Of a stretch of DNA of 64,000 bases, positions 36,163-46,474 are shown piece by piece. A program made the translations under genes and the position numbers. The stretch is from JAOAPG01 sp963791575 (GTDB lineage Bacteria; Acidobacteriota; Terriglobia; Terriglobales; Acidobacteriaceae): the NCBI GenBank assembly GCA_963791575.1, contig CAWBSY010000023.1:56911-120910 (forward strand), written 5' to 3'. Position 1 is the stretch's first letter. Each line of letters starts with the position of its first letter. Under the pieces are notes generated by a model. The model was not told where the DNA came from, did no database searches, and was given only the letters and a program-made list of their open reading frames with translations.

Positions 36163-37984
36163 ATGCGGCTATTGCGATTTGTGCAAGGTGTTCTCTTCCT
36201 CTACGTCCTTTTCGGGCTGTCTTCGTTTGGTCTCGGACAAGCGACGACGTTCAACGCGAACCCGAATCCGGTAGTTGCGGGACAAACCGTAACTTTTACA
36301 GGCAATCCGGTTATCGGGGTAACGGCAACTGGTGTGAAGGTGACGTTGTGGTTTTACAACAGCGCGGGAACCTATATAGGCTCGGCATCGAAAACGGGCC
36401 TGAGCTTTACAGCGGGACAGCCGACCACGGTGACAATGACCTTTGGCACCTCTTCGAGCCTGGCATCTGGACTGTATACCTACAATCTTAGCTACTATAA
36501 CTCCAGCGGCACTGGCCTATCTGGAGCTACAGGGCAGACCAACGACGGCACCTTCTCAGTCGGCACGGGAACGCTGCACTCGGCATGCGTGACGCCAGTG
36601 GTGGTGGGATTGAAGTGGTCGTCTGTCACCAACGCCACCAGCTACAACGTTACTCGCGGCGGAACCACTCTTTCGAGCACTGCTCAACTTATCTATACCG
36701 ATCAGACCGTGAAGGCTTCCACTTCCTACAGCTATGCCGTGGTAGCGTTCAACGGTTCAACGCAGCTCTCCACCCAGAGTCTTGCGGTTAAGACGCCGCC
36801 AGCGGCACCGCTCGGAGATTCCGCGTATTGTCCGAGCACAGTGATTTCCGGCATGACCTGGAATTGGTCCAGCGGTACCAATCAACAGGACGGCAGCGAT
36901 TTGTGGCCAGCCACTTGGGGACAAGACGGCATCTATCTATTTTTCGGTGACGGCGGGGGCTTTTACGGTTCGAACACCGCTGGCAGAGCGAGTTTCGGAA
37001 TTGCCAAGCTCACGGGCACAACGCCGGGGCTTACTACAACCGATGCCAGCAACGTATATGGCGGATACAACAACACATCGCATGCCTCTAACATTAACGG
37101 CAAGTCGAACAGCATCATTTCCATCGGATCAAACTTCTACGCCCTTGGAGGAATTTGGCAGCCGACTGATCCGGGAACGAACCACACGTCGAACGCTCCC
37201 AATCACTATGAAATCATTTATTCCGAGGGAAACCCCTATTCCTGGATCAGTAACTATTCGAACTGGTTCTTCTGCTTCGATAATCCTGCAGGCGACGATC
37301 AGAGCAGGAATACCAATCCTCTGGGATTTTGCCCTACCTCATTCGTACAGTTTGGGGCTGGCAATGCGGGCGCCATCGACAACTATGTGTATCTGCTTGG
37401 CGCAACTAACGAGAATTTCATCGGAAATGGCGGCAGCTGTCCCTGCACCTACCTGGGAAGAGTTCTGAATGATGACGCCGATATTAGGAACGTGAACTCT
37501 TATCAGGTCCTGACCAGCTTAGATGCTTCCGGGAACCCGGTTTGGACGAAATGGACTCCCAATGTCACCAACATGTATCCTATCTTTGTTGACAATGGCC
37601 CGCGACCGCTCGGCCTGAGCAAAGTCACTTACAACTCAACGCTCAAACGTTTCATCGCTTCGGCACAGGGTGGTTTCGTCAACCAGGCTGCATTTTATGA
37701 TGCGCCAAATCCTTGGGGACCGTGGACCACGATCGCATACTACAATTCCAACACCGACAATACGGGCGGATGGGGAAATCTCGGAACCACTTCGTTTACT
37801 GGCGGGAACCGGGGATTCTCTGGGAATTAATTTCATCAATAAGTGGACGAGCTCAAATGGGCTGACCATGTGGGCGACGTTCTCCTCCGATAACGCTGCA
37901 AGCTCGAACGCATTTCTTGTTCCGATTAGAGGGCTAGACATGGATGGATTCAGTCTCGTCAGCACTACGCTCACGTTGTACTAA
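36163..37984 (+). pseudogene. Secreted propeller-like protein (DUF4185-like), copy 2, frameshifted near the C-terminus
   Basis: Paralogue of the protein at 27447. Signal peptide (MRLLRFVQGVLFLYVLFG, ending at LGQ), a beta-sandwich (about 25-135) and an FN3-like segment (about 145-225) lead into the propeller with SDLWPATWGQDGIYLFFGDG and APNPWGPWTTIAYYN. The first frame stops at 37830 after FTGGNRGFSGN. The family ending GINFINKWTSSNGL ... STTLTLY continues one frame over to TAA at 37984. One extra A near 37803-37808 explains this; corrected length is 606 residues. The ATG at 36163 has GGAG 7 nt upstream, better than the TTG at 36112. It probably binds or degrades a plant or microbial polysaccharide. 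Confidence 0.82.
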
Positions 37985-38491
37985 GTGCCAAAAAGGTCAC
38001 TTTTCAGAAAACAATGTGACGAGCATACCTCGGCGCTGGGATTTCCGGTGGAGAGCGGGCATGAAGTCCGTCGGAATCTCAGCGTCAGATTTCTAAGCAT
38101 TCAGATTTTCATCGTTGCGAGAAAGCACGGCTGCGGACACCAGCACGATCCGACTGACGCCGCTTCTCTTCATCGCCGCAACCGTGCTGGCTGCACAATC
38201 CTCAACCAGCGTATGCAGCCGGAATGCCTCCGGAGGCTGTACTCCAAGGCTTGAGAACACAACATCATGTACCGGCAATGCGGCCGTCAACTGCCTCGCG
38301 CGTGAGTTGTGCTGATGTTGCCGCCGCCGATTCGTCAGAGATGAATGGTCATGAATTGCGAGAGGTGGATACCAGAAGAGTTTTTCTCTATGAATCAAGC
38401 AAGGGCAGGCACTTGCCCTCAATAGATCGCCAGGTAATGCTCTCGTTCTGCGGAGCTAACCATGCGGTTGTGAGCCCGCCACTCTTCCCTC
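37985..38491. other. Intergenic region with an SDR remnant, no intact gene
   Basis: 507 bp between the propeller gene and gmaS. The only recognisable content is the SDR fragment at 38093-38340 listed separately. No clear terminator or operator was seen. Confidence 0.5.
38093..38340 (-). pseudogene. Remnant of an atypical SDR (NAD(P)H-binding) protein
   Basis: The leftward frame contains ARQLTAALPVHDVVFSSLGV, TLVEDCAASTVAAMKRSGV and RIVLVSAAVL. These match the middle of NmrA/YwnB-like NAD(P)-binding proteins (D...l..al.G.D.V.s.lG, then arnii.amk..GVkR.v..Sa). The N-terminal GxxGxxG motif and the rest of the C-terminus are missing, so this is a fragment of about 80 codons. Confidence 0.5.
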
Positions 38492-39754
38492 TTAACCTTT
38501 AAATACAAATCGGAATAATCGTTCCCTAGGGCGTCTCTGCACGACAGAATCTTTGCTCATGCCGTTTATGGCCTCGTCGAGGGTTTCTGGCAATACCTCA
38601 ATCTTACGCGCCAGTACCTGCTCATTCGGCAATTCGTAAAGATTATCTAGATTCAGTTGTCCCGGATCAATCTTTTGTGAGATTCCATCCAAACCCGCTG
38701 CGATCATTCCGGCAAATGCCAGATAAGGATTGGCCGCGCCATCCACCACACGTATCTCGAAACGGCCTGGCGCCGGAATGCGGATCATTTGCGTGCGATT
38801 GGAGGCTCCATAGGTGATGTAAACCGGGGCCCAAGTCGCGCCTGAGCGCGGCGCGCCCCGCACCAGGCGTTTGTAGCTGTTTACAGTGGGTGCAACCAAG
38901 GCGGATAACCCGGCCGCATGTCGTAGCACACCACCCATAAACCAGCGTCCGATTTGAGATAAGCCCAGATCCGTAGATGAGTCCAGAAAAAGATTCTTTC
39001 CCTTCTCATCTGCCAGGCTTAAATGAACATGGGCGCCATTTCCTGTGAGGTGACTGAATGGTTTCGGCATGAAGGTCGCCCACAGTCCGTGTTGCTCCGC
39101 TATGGTTCGTACCATCCATCGGAAGAAAATGTGGCGATCGGCCGTGGTTAGTGCATCGGAATATGTCCAGTTAATCTCGAATTGGCAATTGCCGTCCTCG
39201 TGGTCGTTTGCGTAAGGATCCCAGCCCAAGTCCTGCATATAGCGCAGCAAGGTGGTCATGAGATCGAGGTTCCTGTGCAGGGCTCGCAGGTCGTAACAGG
39301 GCTTGCTGAGCGTGTCCAGAACATCCCAGGGAGCAAATTCGCCGGCGTCGTTCTTTTTCAGCAGCATGAACTCCGGCTCGATCCCGACATTCACTACATA
39401 TCCCTGCTTGCGTGCTTCCTCGAGTTGCCGCATCAGCACAGTGCGCGGGCAAAACGGCCAAGACTTGCCTTCAGCATGAAGATTTCCCGTCACCCAAGCG
39501 ATGTTTTTGCGCCAGGGGAGAATAGTCAGGGAACTAAAGTCGGGAACACTACAAATATCCGGATCGTGCGGCTTCTGACCGACCTCTCCGCAGGCGAAAC
39601 CAGCGAAGCCCGCACCGTCCTGGGAGAATTCTTCCAGATGTGAAATAGGAACCAGCTTCGCCTTGGGCGCGCCGGTCAATTCCACGAAGGAAATCAAGAT
39701 ATATTCGACGCTCTTCTTGATTAACTCGGACTTCAGCTTATCGGTCTCAGTCAT
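38492..39754 (-). CDS. gmaS: Gamma-glutamylmethylamide synthetase (glutamine synthetase-like, GlnT type)
   Basis: 420-residue glutamine-synthetase-fold enzyme. GS catalytic motifs include VGIEPEFML (metal-binding Glu), NCQFEINW, TGNGAHVHLSL (ATP/metal His), NSYKRLVRGAPRSGATWAP (Arg ligands) and RFEIRVVDGAANPYLAFAGMIAAGLDG. It belongs with GlnT/GmaS rather than housekeeping GlnA, as its N-terminus is shortened and it sits in the mgs-mgd operon. The expected reaction is L-glutamate + methylamine + ATP giving gamma-glutamylmethylamide. The ATG at 39754 is 28 bp after mgdA. It is the final gene of the leftward operon. A true glutamine synthetase in a sarcosine-type cluster is the alternative. Confidence 0.82.
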   Translation of the reverse strand: MTETDKLKSELIKKSVEYILISFVELTGAPKAKLVPISHLEEFSQDGAGFAGFACGEVGQKPHDPDICSVPDFSSLTILPWRKNIAWVTGNLHAEGKSWPFCPRTVLMRQLEEARKQGYVVNVGIEPEFMLLKKNDAGEFAPWDVLDTLSKPCYDLRALHRNLDLMTTLLRYMQDLGWDPYANDHEDGNCQFEINWTYSDALTTADRHIFFRWMVRTIAEQHGLWATFMPKPFSHLTGNGAHVHLSLADEKGKNLFLDSSTDLGLSQIGRWFMGGVLRHAAGLSALVAPTVNSYKRLVRGAPRSGATWAPVYITYGASNRTQMIRIPAPGRFEIRVVDGAANPYLAFAGMIAAGLDGISQKIDPGQLNLDNLYELPNEQVLARKIEVLPETLDEAINGMSKDSVVQRRPRERLFRFVFKG

Positions 39755-39782
39755 GGTATTTTCTCGGTCACGATTTTTATTC

Positions 39783-40994
39783 TTAGTGCGACACGGCTGC
39801 TGCAGCCTTTTCTCCGACCAGTTTTCCTGCGGCAAACCGTCCCGGCGAGAACGGTTCCATCACCTTCGGCGTTTTCCCTGTTGCAATCAGGGCTGCCATA
39901 CTCTTGCCGGAAATCGGTGTTGCCTTGAATCCGTAGGTCCCCCATCCCACGTCAAGATAGAAATTGCTGACTTCCTGCGAGGCGCCCATGATCGGCGCGA
40001 AGTCCGGAGTCATATCGCAAATGCCTGCCCACTGCCGCAATACGCGGACCCCATGCAATTGAGGAAAGAGTTCCAGTGTGTAAGTGGCCATTTGCTCCAA
40101 CGTTGGAAGCGTGCCCTTCATGCAGTACGACTGGTAGGGGTCGATTTCGGCGCCGATGACTAGCTCACCTTTATCCGTCTGGCTTAAATAAACATGCAGC
40201 GAGGCCGATACGATGACGACATTGAAAAACGGCTTCAAGGGCTCGGTGACACAAGCCTGCAAAGGATGAGTCACGATCGGCAGTTTCACGCCTGCCATGC
40301 TCGCGATGGTCGAGGCCCAGCCTGCGGTCGCATTTAGTACAGCGCCGGCAGCCACTGGCCCACGCTTGGTCATCACCGTGGTTGCCCTGTTGTTCTCTAC
40401 CTTGATGCCAGTAACTTCCGTGTACGGATGGATTTCAATTCCCATGCGATCACAAGCCCGCGCGTAGCCCCAAACCACAGCATCGTGACGGATGATTCCG
40501 CCTGGCGGATGGTAGAGCGCCGCCAAAATCGGATAGCTTGCATCTGGACTCAGATCGATCGCAGGCGCAAGTTTTCCGATCTCCTCGGTATCAATCATCC
40601 GGCTGTTCACGCCGAGCAACTGATTGTTCTCGGCGCGTACGCGCAAACCAGTCACCGACGAATCATTGTGCGCGAGCGTCATGTGGCCGCACTGGCTGAA
40701 CAGCAGGTTCCACTCCAGTTCCTGCGACAACCGCTCGTATAACTTAAGGGAAGCGTCGTAAAACGAAATTCCCTCCGGAGTGCGATAGTTGGAACGCAGG
40801 ATGGCGGTGTTTCGGCCGCTGGCTCCGGCGCCCAAATAGCTCTTATCCAGCAGCGCGATTTTGCGTACGCCGTGTTCCTTCCCCAGATAATAGGCGGCTG
40901 CCAGCCCGTGTGCTCCCGCACCGACGATCACCACGTCATAACTGGACTGTAATTCGTGGCGCCGCCACATCCGGGTTTTCTCAAAAAACTGCAT
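39783..40994 (-). CDS. mgdA: N-methylglutamate dehydrogenase/sarcosine oxidase beta-like subunit (SoxB-like)
   Basis: 403-residue FAD-dependent oxidoreductase of the heterotetrameric sarcosine-oxidase type. The dinucleotide-binding motif is VVIVGAGAHGLAAAYYLG (about 21-38). His170 in RHDAVVWGYARA lies where the covalent-flavin histidine (about 173) is known in tetrameric sarcosine oxidase; I did not run an alignment. The ATG at 40994 starts 23 bp after the mgdD stop. It would oxidise the N-methyl group of N-methylglutamate (or sarcosine), with the C1 unit passed to the alpha subunit. Order here is mgdB-C-D-A, with this subunit last, which differs from the usual soxBDAG order. Confidence 0.85.
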   Translation of the reverse strand: MQFFEKTRMWRRHELQSSYDVVIVGAGAHGLAAAYYLGKEHGVRKIALLDKSYLGAGASGRNTAILRSNYRTPEGISFYDASLKLYERLSQELEWNLLFSQCGHMTLAHNDSSVTGLRVRAENNQLLGVNSRMIDTEEIGKLAPAIDLSPDASYPILAALYHPPGGIIRHDAVVWGYARACDRMGIEIHPYTEVTGIKVENNRATTVMTKRGPVAAGAVLNATAGWASTIASMAGVKLPIVTHPLQACVTEPLKPFFNVVIVSASLHVYLSQTDKGELVIGAEIDPYQSYCMKGTLPTLEQMATYTLELFPQLHGVRVLRQWAGICDMTPDFAPIMGASQEVSNFYLDVGWGTYGFKATPISGKSMAALIATGKTPKVMEPFSPGRFAAGKLVGEKAAAAVSH

Positions 40995-41017
40995 GATTTT
41001 GATTTCAAGCTTCCGCT

Positions 41018-41572
41018 CTACAAAAATTGAAGCGCTTCCATCCCGCTCTGGCAAAGATGAAACTCGTGTCCGGCGTGAAGGATCGCCTTCCAGGCCGATT
41101 CCGCATACTCCCTGGTGATAAGGAGATGAAACGCGAGAATCGCACCAATGTCCTCGCGCAAGAAAATCCCGGGAATGTGCGCGAGACTGGCCTGTGCACA
41201 ACTGAAGTTGGGCAATGACGCAGCGCTAACGTTCAGCGAACTCAGCTTCCTCAACACTTCCCTGCTGTTTGGACCAACCAACCGAAGGGCGGCATACACA
41301 CTGCTGACGTCGATGCCTTCAGGCGGCCCCGGATTCGACGTTTCACCCAGGACCAGATAGTGACTTGCTGCTAGGCACCAGGACTTTTGCTCGGGCTTGG
41401 ACTTCAAATCGAATTTCGAAAGGTAGCTTAGGTCGGACAGCCCGACACTTTTACGGATCTGCACCACTTCCTGCTCTGGTGAAACAAAGTATGCCGGCAA
41501 CTCCCAACCGGAGTATTCGCCGAAGGTCGCCCCCGCGTTGCTATGTTCGGAATGGAGAGCTGATCGTTTCAT
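41018..41572 (-). CDS. mgdD: N-methylglutamate dehydrogenase/sarcosine oxidase gamma-like subunit (SoxG-like)
   Basis: 184-residue small subunit of the tetrameric oxidase. The gamma subunit is a short GcvT-like fold, here from MKRSALHSEH to GMEALQFL, with YAALRLVGPNSREVLRKLS as the clearest conserved stretch. It begins 4 bp after the end of mgdC and stops 23 bp before mgdA. An upstream GTG/ATG would overlap mgdC; I use the ATG at 41572. SoxG family members diverge quickly, so the call rests largely on position between the alpha and beta subunits. Confidence 0.72.
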   Translation of the reverse strand: MKRSALHSEHSNAGATFGEYSGWELPAYFVSPEQEVVQIRKSVGLSDLSYLSKFDLKSKPEQKSWCLAASHYLVLGETSNPGPPEGIDVSSVYAALRLVGPNSREVLRKLSSLNVSAASLPNFSCAQASLAHIPGIFLREDIGAILAFHLLITREYAESAWKAILHAGHEFHLCQSGMEALQFL

Positions 41573-41576
41573 AGGA

Positions 41577-44196
41577 TCATTGCCGCAGTCGCAGACCCTC
41601 CGGATCATAAAAAGGCCTCATGGTCACGGTGGCCGGAGTAAGTTTTCCGTCGACGCGAACCTGTATGGAAGCGCCCTCCCGAGCCTCTGAGACTTGAACA
41701 AATGCCAAGCCAATCGCTCTATTCTGAATAGGCGAAAAACGGCTGCTGGTCACTCTGCCAGCAGGCTGCCCGTTCATCACGATGGCGGCGCCATCTTTCG
41801 GCAAGCCTGCCCCCTTCAAAATAAAACCGACCAACTTCTCTCGAGTTTGATTTTTCGCGGCGTGAGCGAGCAACGACTTACCAACAAAATCTTCCTTGTC
41901 CAGCTTGACTGCCCAGCCCATGCCCGCTTCATAGGGATTGGTGAGAGCGTCGGTATCGACACCGACGATGACGTGCCGCTTCTCCAGTCGCAGCAGGCGT
42001 TGCGCTTCGACGCCAAAAGCTTCTATTCCGAATTCTTTACCCGTATCGAGCAACATCTGCCAAACTTCTTCGGCAGATTCGGCGGGACAATGAATCTCCC
42101 ATCCGGTTTCACCCACAAACCCAATGCGCAACAGAATCGCCGGGACTTCGCCGATTCTGGACTCGCGGCACGCCATGTAAGGAAATGCGGCGGAACTCAA
42201 GTCACAACCAGCGAGCTTCGCGAGTACATCCCGGCTCTTGGGTCCCGCCAGGTTCATCGCGCCATAACCCGGCGTCACGTTGCAGATGTGTACGTCCCAA
42301 TCCCTGCCTACCAACTGCCATTGCAACCACTGATGAACGAAATCAAGGTTTCCGCTTGTCGTCGTGACAAAGTAGCGGGTCTCTGACAAGCGCGAGATCG
42401 TGCCATCGTCGAGGATGATTCCACCTTGATCGCACATCAGCGCATAGCGGACCTGATTGACGCGCAACTCCGAAAACCGATGCGTGTACACAAGGTCGAG
42501 CAATCTGCCCGCATCCCGGCCCGCGCACATCAAGCTTACCCAGCGTGCTGACATCGATAATACCTACAGCTTCACGGACGCTCTTGTATTCAAGCAGAAC
42601 AGATTCATTTTCACTTGCGCCCGGGTGTCGTTTGTAATAGCGGGATCTCTTCCATCCCCCCATATCCATCCAAACCGCCCCCATCCGCTGCTGCGAAGAG
42701 TGCATGGGAGTGAAACGGATGGGATGGTGGGCGGGGCCTGCGAGCGCCCCCAAAGTCACAGACGGATTCGGCGGGCGCGAAGTAGTTACGCCAGTCTCAT
42801 TTATGGTTCTTCCTGTTTCGTTTGCGCAAATCCCAATCGCAGAGAGTTGACACATGCGTCCCTGGCAAGGGCCCATGGTCGCAGTGGTATAGCGCTTCAA
42901 CATTTCAATCTGATCGAAACCCTCGGCGATTCCATCACACAGATCCTTGCAGGAGACATCGCTGCATAAGCAGACGAACGCTCGCTTGTCCGTAGAGAGC
43001 GGCGGAGGCGCGTTGGGCGGTATCTCACCGGCGGCACCGCCGACCACCGATATATTAGGCGGCAAATCTTCCGGTAAAAAGGCCCCGTGAGCGTCACTCC
43101 ATTTAAGTTTCCCGCCGGCTTGAGCCACCAACCCGGCATTTGGAACATGTGGGCCGCAAACCACTATAAGATCGCAGGGGAAATTACCGGTGGAAGTCTG
43201 GATGCCTGTGACCTGCGCCGTTCCTTGCGCCGAGATAACTTCTTGCGGCACTACCATGGCGGCGACTTCAACTCCCGCTTCGCGCAATTTCGACGCCATC
43301 TCGTTAGCTACAGCGCCGGTGCCCACAACAACCGCACGCAGGCCCGGCACAATTCCATAGAGATCCAAGAGTCGCCACACTCCCGTGGACAGCATCACGC
43401 CCGGCAAATCATTATTCGGAAAAAGAATCGGGGTTTCATAACTACCCGTCGCAACTACGACACACTTCGCACGCAAATGCACCAAGCGCTCAATCGCGTT
43501 GAGATGTGGATTGCGCTGAAGAATTCCCAGCAGATTCCCCTCATACATTCCAAAGCAGGAACTGCGTTGCAGAATTCTGACATTGTCCATGCTCTGTAAC
43601 TTCGCGATGGCATCGACCGGCAGGGCGTCGGAGCTTTTCCGATAGAGCGACCGTCCGCCCAAGCTGAGCTGGTCGTCCACGAGCACGACCGGATCGCCGC
43701 GCTCGGCGATCGCCAGGGCCTCGCGAATACCGGCCCAACCTCCACCGATGACTGCAGCGTCGGTGTGCATCCATTGATGTTCGTATTCCATCGGTCGCGT
43801 CGGTAAGACTTCGCCCAAGCCCGCCGCCTTGCGGATGATTGGCTCGACCGCATGCCACATGGCGGGATGGGTAAAAGTTTTGTAATACCAACCCACCGGC
43901 ATGAGGCGGTCGAAATGTTGCGTAGCCGACAGAAAATCGGTTTCTAGGGAAGGAAAAGCATTTTGCGATTTCACGCTCATGCCTTCCTGCACCGGAGTGA
44001 TACAGGTCCGGACGTTTGGAACGCCGTCCACGTTCATCATGCAATTCGGACAATTGCCGGAGACGCAGAGCAAACCGCGGGGCCGATGATATTTAAAGCT
44101 TCGACTGAATATGCGCTGACCGCTGCGATAGAGCGCGGATGCGATCGTGTCTCCCGGCAGCGCTTCAACCGGTTTGCTCTTGAAAAAGAACTTCAC
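41577..44196 (-). pseudogene. mgdC: N-methylglutamate dehydrogenase/sarcosine oxidase alpha-like subunit (SoxA-like), frameshifted
   Basis: Large subunit in two frames. Part one (from GTG 44196, GAGGAG upstream) has a short N-terminal iron-sulphur-type segment (GLLCVSGNCPNCMMNVDGVP) and an FAD/NAD-binding domain (DAAVIGGGWAGIREALAIAE, VVVGTGAVANEMASKL). A cysteine-rich linker (CLCSDVSCKDL) precedes a GcvT-like domain that starts at SSQQRMGAVWMDMG. At about 42513-42522 the frame changes by one extra base; DAGRLLDLVYTHRFSELRV then continues to 41577. Corrected length is about 872 residues, in the expected range. The C-terminal GcvT domain transfers the methyl-derived C1 unit to tetrahydrofolate. 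All other genes of the operon look intact, so the base may be a sequencing error. Confidence 0.85.
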
Positions 44197-44208
44197 CGGC
44201 CCTTCTCC

Positions 44209-44457
44209 TCAGGCAGGAATGACTCCGAACACTTCGTTCGATACCGTGTTGCGCACCGCGTGCATCCATTGCCCACACCCGGAACGATGGAACCACCATT
44301 CCGTTTGCACGCCGGCCATGTTCGCGCGGTAGAAGCGATAGTCGATCCAGGCAGTTTCGGGAGCATCGAGCGGCGGTTGCTCCTTTACTTCTCCGCCGAA
44401 GCGGAACTCGTACACCGAACGCTGGCCGCAATGTGGGCAAGGCAGCAAGAAAGACAT
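44209..44457 (-). CDS. mgdB: N-methylglutamate dehydrogenase/sarcosine oxidase delta-like subunit (SoxD-like)
   Basis: 82-residue zinc-binding subunit. Cysteine pair PCPHCGQRSVYEFRFGGE at residues 6-23 and HRSGCGQWMHAVRNT near residue 56 match the SoxD delta subunit. Its ATG overlaps the mgsC stop by one base (TAATG), and mgdC starts 12 bp after it. The small size and the metal-ligand Cys pattern leave little alternative. Confidence 0.82.
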   Translation of the reverse strand: MSFLLPCPHCGQRSVYEFRFGGEVKEQPPLDAPETAWIDYRFYRANMAGVQTEWWFHRSGCGQWMHAVRNTVSNEVFGVIPA

Positions 44458-45794
44458 TACCGGCCAAACACCTTTCTCGTGCCCACGAGAGGAAGATTGC
44501 AGATAGCCGAAGCTTCCAGCGTAAGCGCAGCCATGTCCTCGGGCTCCAGATGGTGAACGTCGGATTTCCCGCAAGAGCGCGCCAGCATCTGAATTTCAAG
44601 CGTCATGACGTGGAGAACGTTCCGGACCCGTTCCGCGCCCTCCTCGATATCAAGGCGCTTCATCAGTTCCGGATCTTGCGTGGTGATGCCGACCGGACAG
44701 CGTCCAGTGTGGCAATGATGGCAAGCGTATGGCGCTGCTCCAATGGCGCGATAGTCCTCTTCGTAAATCGGCTTGTTGCAATTGAGAGCAATCAGCGATG
44801 CGGTGCCGATATAGCAGGCATCCGCCCCCAGAGCCATCGCCTTCGCCACATCGACTCCGTCGCGAATGCCGCCCGCGATGATCAGCTGCACCTCGCCGTA
44901 CACTCCGATGTCCTGCAACGCGGCCCGTGCTTCGCAAACCGCCGCCAGCGTCGGGATGCCGGTGTGTTCCTGAAAGATTGCCGGCGAAGCGCCCGTGCCG
45001 CCTTCCATGCCGTCAACTACGACCACATCCGCTCCTGCTTTTACTGCCAGCTTCACATCGTCGTAGACCCGGCTGGCGCCCATCTTTATGAAGATCGGTA
45101 CCTGCCAGTCGGTGGCCTCGCGAAGTTCCTCGACCTTAATGATCATGTCATCCGGCCCGAGAAAATCTGGATGCCGCGCCGGACTGCGTTGATCGACTCC
45201 AATCGGAAGGTCCCGCTGCTCGGCAATGCGATCGGAAACTTTGGATCCCAGCAGCAGCCCGCCGGTGCCGGGCTTAGCGCCTTGGCCGATGGTCAGCTCG
45301 ATGGCGTCGGCCATGCGCATGTGATGAATGTTGATTCCGTAGCGCGAAGGCAGAACTTCATAAATCAGCGTCTTGCTGTTCTCGCGCTCCGCCTTCAGCA
45401 TGCCGCCATCGCCCGTCGTGTTGGACGATCCTGCCGCGGCCGCGCCTTTCGCCAGCGCCACCTTTGCGTTGTAGGACAGCGCGCCCCAACTCATTCCGGT
45501 GATCATTACAGGCGTATCGAGTTCGATGGGCTTCTTGGCAAAACGCTTACCAAGGACGGTTTTCGTTGAGCACTTTTCGCGATAGCCTTCCAGTGGAATG
45601 CGTGTCAGAGAACAAGGAAGAAAAGTTAGATCGTCAAAAGTCGCCCAGCGGCGCTCGCGCAGCGTGCCAAATCCGCGGATGGCATACAGGCCGGACTCTG
45701 CCTTCGGTCTGAATGTCCTCAATGACCTTCGGCGCAAAAATTCCGCTTGCTTGCAATTGCGGCACGCTAGAGGGCCTCCTGCCAGGTCTTCCAC
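44457..45794 (-). CDS. mgsC: N-methylglutamate synthase FMN/iron-sulphur subunit (GltB central domain-like, GlxD-like)
   Basis: 445-residue protein homologous to the FMN-binding barrel of glutamate synthase. Motifs include YAIRGFGTLR, VMITGMSWGALS, GDGGMLKAER, GQGAKPGTGGLLLG, VVVDGMEGGTGASP and the 3Fe-4S cysteine cluster CHHCHTGRCPVG (about 380-391). Residues about 8-16 also hold a CxxC (ACRNCKQ). It combines with MgsA and MgsB to make N-methylglutamate from gamma-glutamylmethylamide and a glutamate acceptor. The start is ATG 45794, 28 bp inside the end of mgsB. The same set is called glxBCD in rhizobia. Confidence 0.87.
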   Translation of the reverse strand: MEDLAGGPLACRNCKQAEFLRRRSLRTFRPKAESGLYAIRGFGTLRERRWATFDDLTFLPCSLTRIPLEGYREKCSTKTVLGKRFAKKPIELDTPVMITGMSWGALSYNAKVALAKGAAAAGSSNTTGDGGMLKAERENSKTLIYEVLPSRYGINIHHMRMADAIELTIGQGAKPGTGGLLLGSKVSDRIAEQRDLPIGVDQRSPARHPDFLGPDDMIIKVEELREATDWQVPIFIKMGASRVYDDVKLAVKAGADVVVVDGMEGGTGASPAIFQEHTGIPTLAAVCEARAALQDIGVYGEVQLIIAGGIRDGVDVAKAMALGADACYIGTASLIALNCNKPIYEEDYRAIGAAPYACHHCHTGRCPVGITTQDPELMKRLDIEEGAERVRNVLHVMTLEIQMLARSCGKSDVHHLEPEDMAALTLEASAICNLPLVGTRKVFGR

Positions 45795-46474
45795 GCTCGC
45801 TTGTCAAAGTTCCACAGCTTTCGTCCCGATACGACTTTCTTGAAATTAATTACCTGTGGCTTGGTTTCTCGCAACTCCGGCGGAAGATAAGTAGCCAAAA
45901 TTCCTTCCAGCCGCACAACGTCGCCAGGTTCCATCGGTGCCAGCACGGCGTCCGTTCCAAGATTGGCGATCTTGCCGCCCACATAACATTCCGTCGCGTA
46001 CATCGAATCGGCAAAGGCTTCTCCCGCGTCGCCGCACACGATCAGCGTGCCTTTCTGCCCCATGAATCCGGCCATGTATCCGCAGTTGCCGCCCACCAGA
46101 ACAATTCCGCCTTTGATCGAAACTCCCAGCCGCGCGGCCGCATCTCCGTGGATCACCACGGTGCCGCCACGGATAGCCGCCGCCGCACCGCTCCCGGCAT
46201 TGCCATGCACCCGGACTGTGCCACTTAACATCGATTCAGCGAGGCCCCATCCTGCGCTGCCTTCAATCTCAATTGACGCTCCATCGATGAGGCCACCGCA
46301 ATAGTAGCCCACGCTGCCGGTGATGCGAACGTCGCCGGGCTCCAACAATGCGACAGCGAGATTGTGGCGCGCACCCGGGTTCTGCACGCTAACAGATTCT
46401 TTCCTGCTAATTCCCTGCCGGATCGCCTGATTGATCTCGCGAATGTTTTGCCCGAGTGCGTCTATGTTTGCCAT
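45767..46474 (-). CDS. mgsB: N-methylglutamate synthase GXGXG subunit (GltB C-terminal-like, GlxC-like)
   Basis: 235-residue right-handed beta-helix matching the GXGXG domain of glutamate synthase. Repeated G-x-x-G motifs run from VRITGSVGYYCGGLIDGASI through VVIHGDAAARLGVSIKGG to VCGDAGEAFADSMY. It overlaps mgsA by 13 bp and mgsC by 28 bp, so the three are translationally linked. It is structural and aids ammonia channelling by analogy with GltB. Confidence 0.86.
   Translation of the reverse strand: MANIDALGQNIREINQAIRQGISRKESVSVQNPGARHNLAVALLEPGDVRITGSVGYYCGGLIDGASIEIEGSAGWGLAESMLSGTVRVHGNAGSGAAAAIRGGTVVIHGDAAARLGVSIKGGIVLVGGNCGYMAGFMGQKGTLIVCGDAGEAFADSMYATECYVGGKIANLGTDAVLAPMEPGDVVRLEGILATYLPPELRETKPQVINFKKVVSGRKLWNFDKRAWKTWQEAL

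Noticed and set aside
44433..45569. 378-codon rightward open frame opposite mgsC
   Set aside because: Antisense to a gene with clear FMN/Fe-S motifs; composition reflects the other strand.
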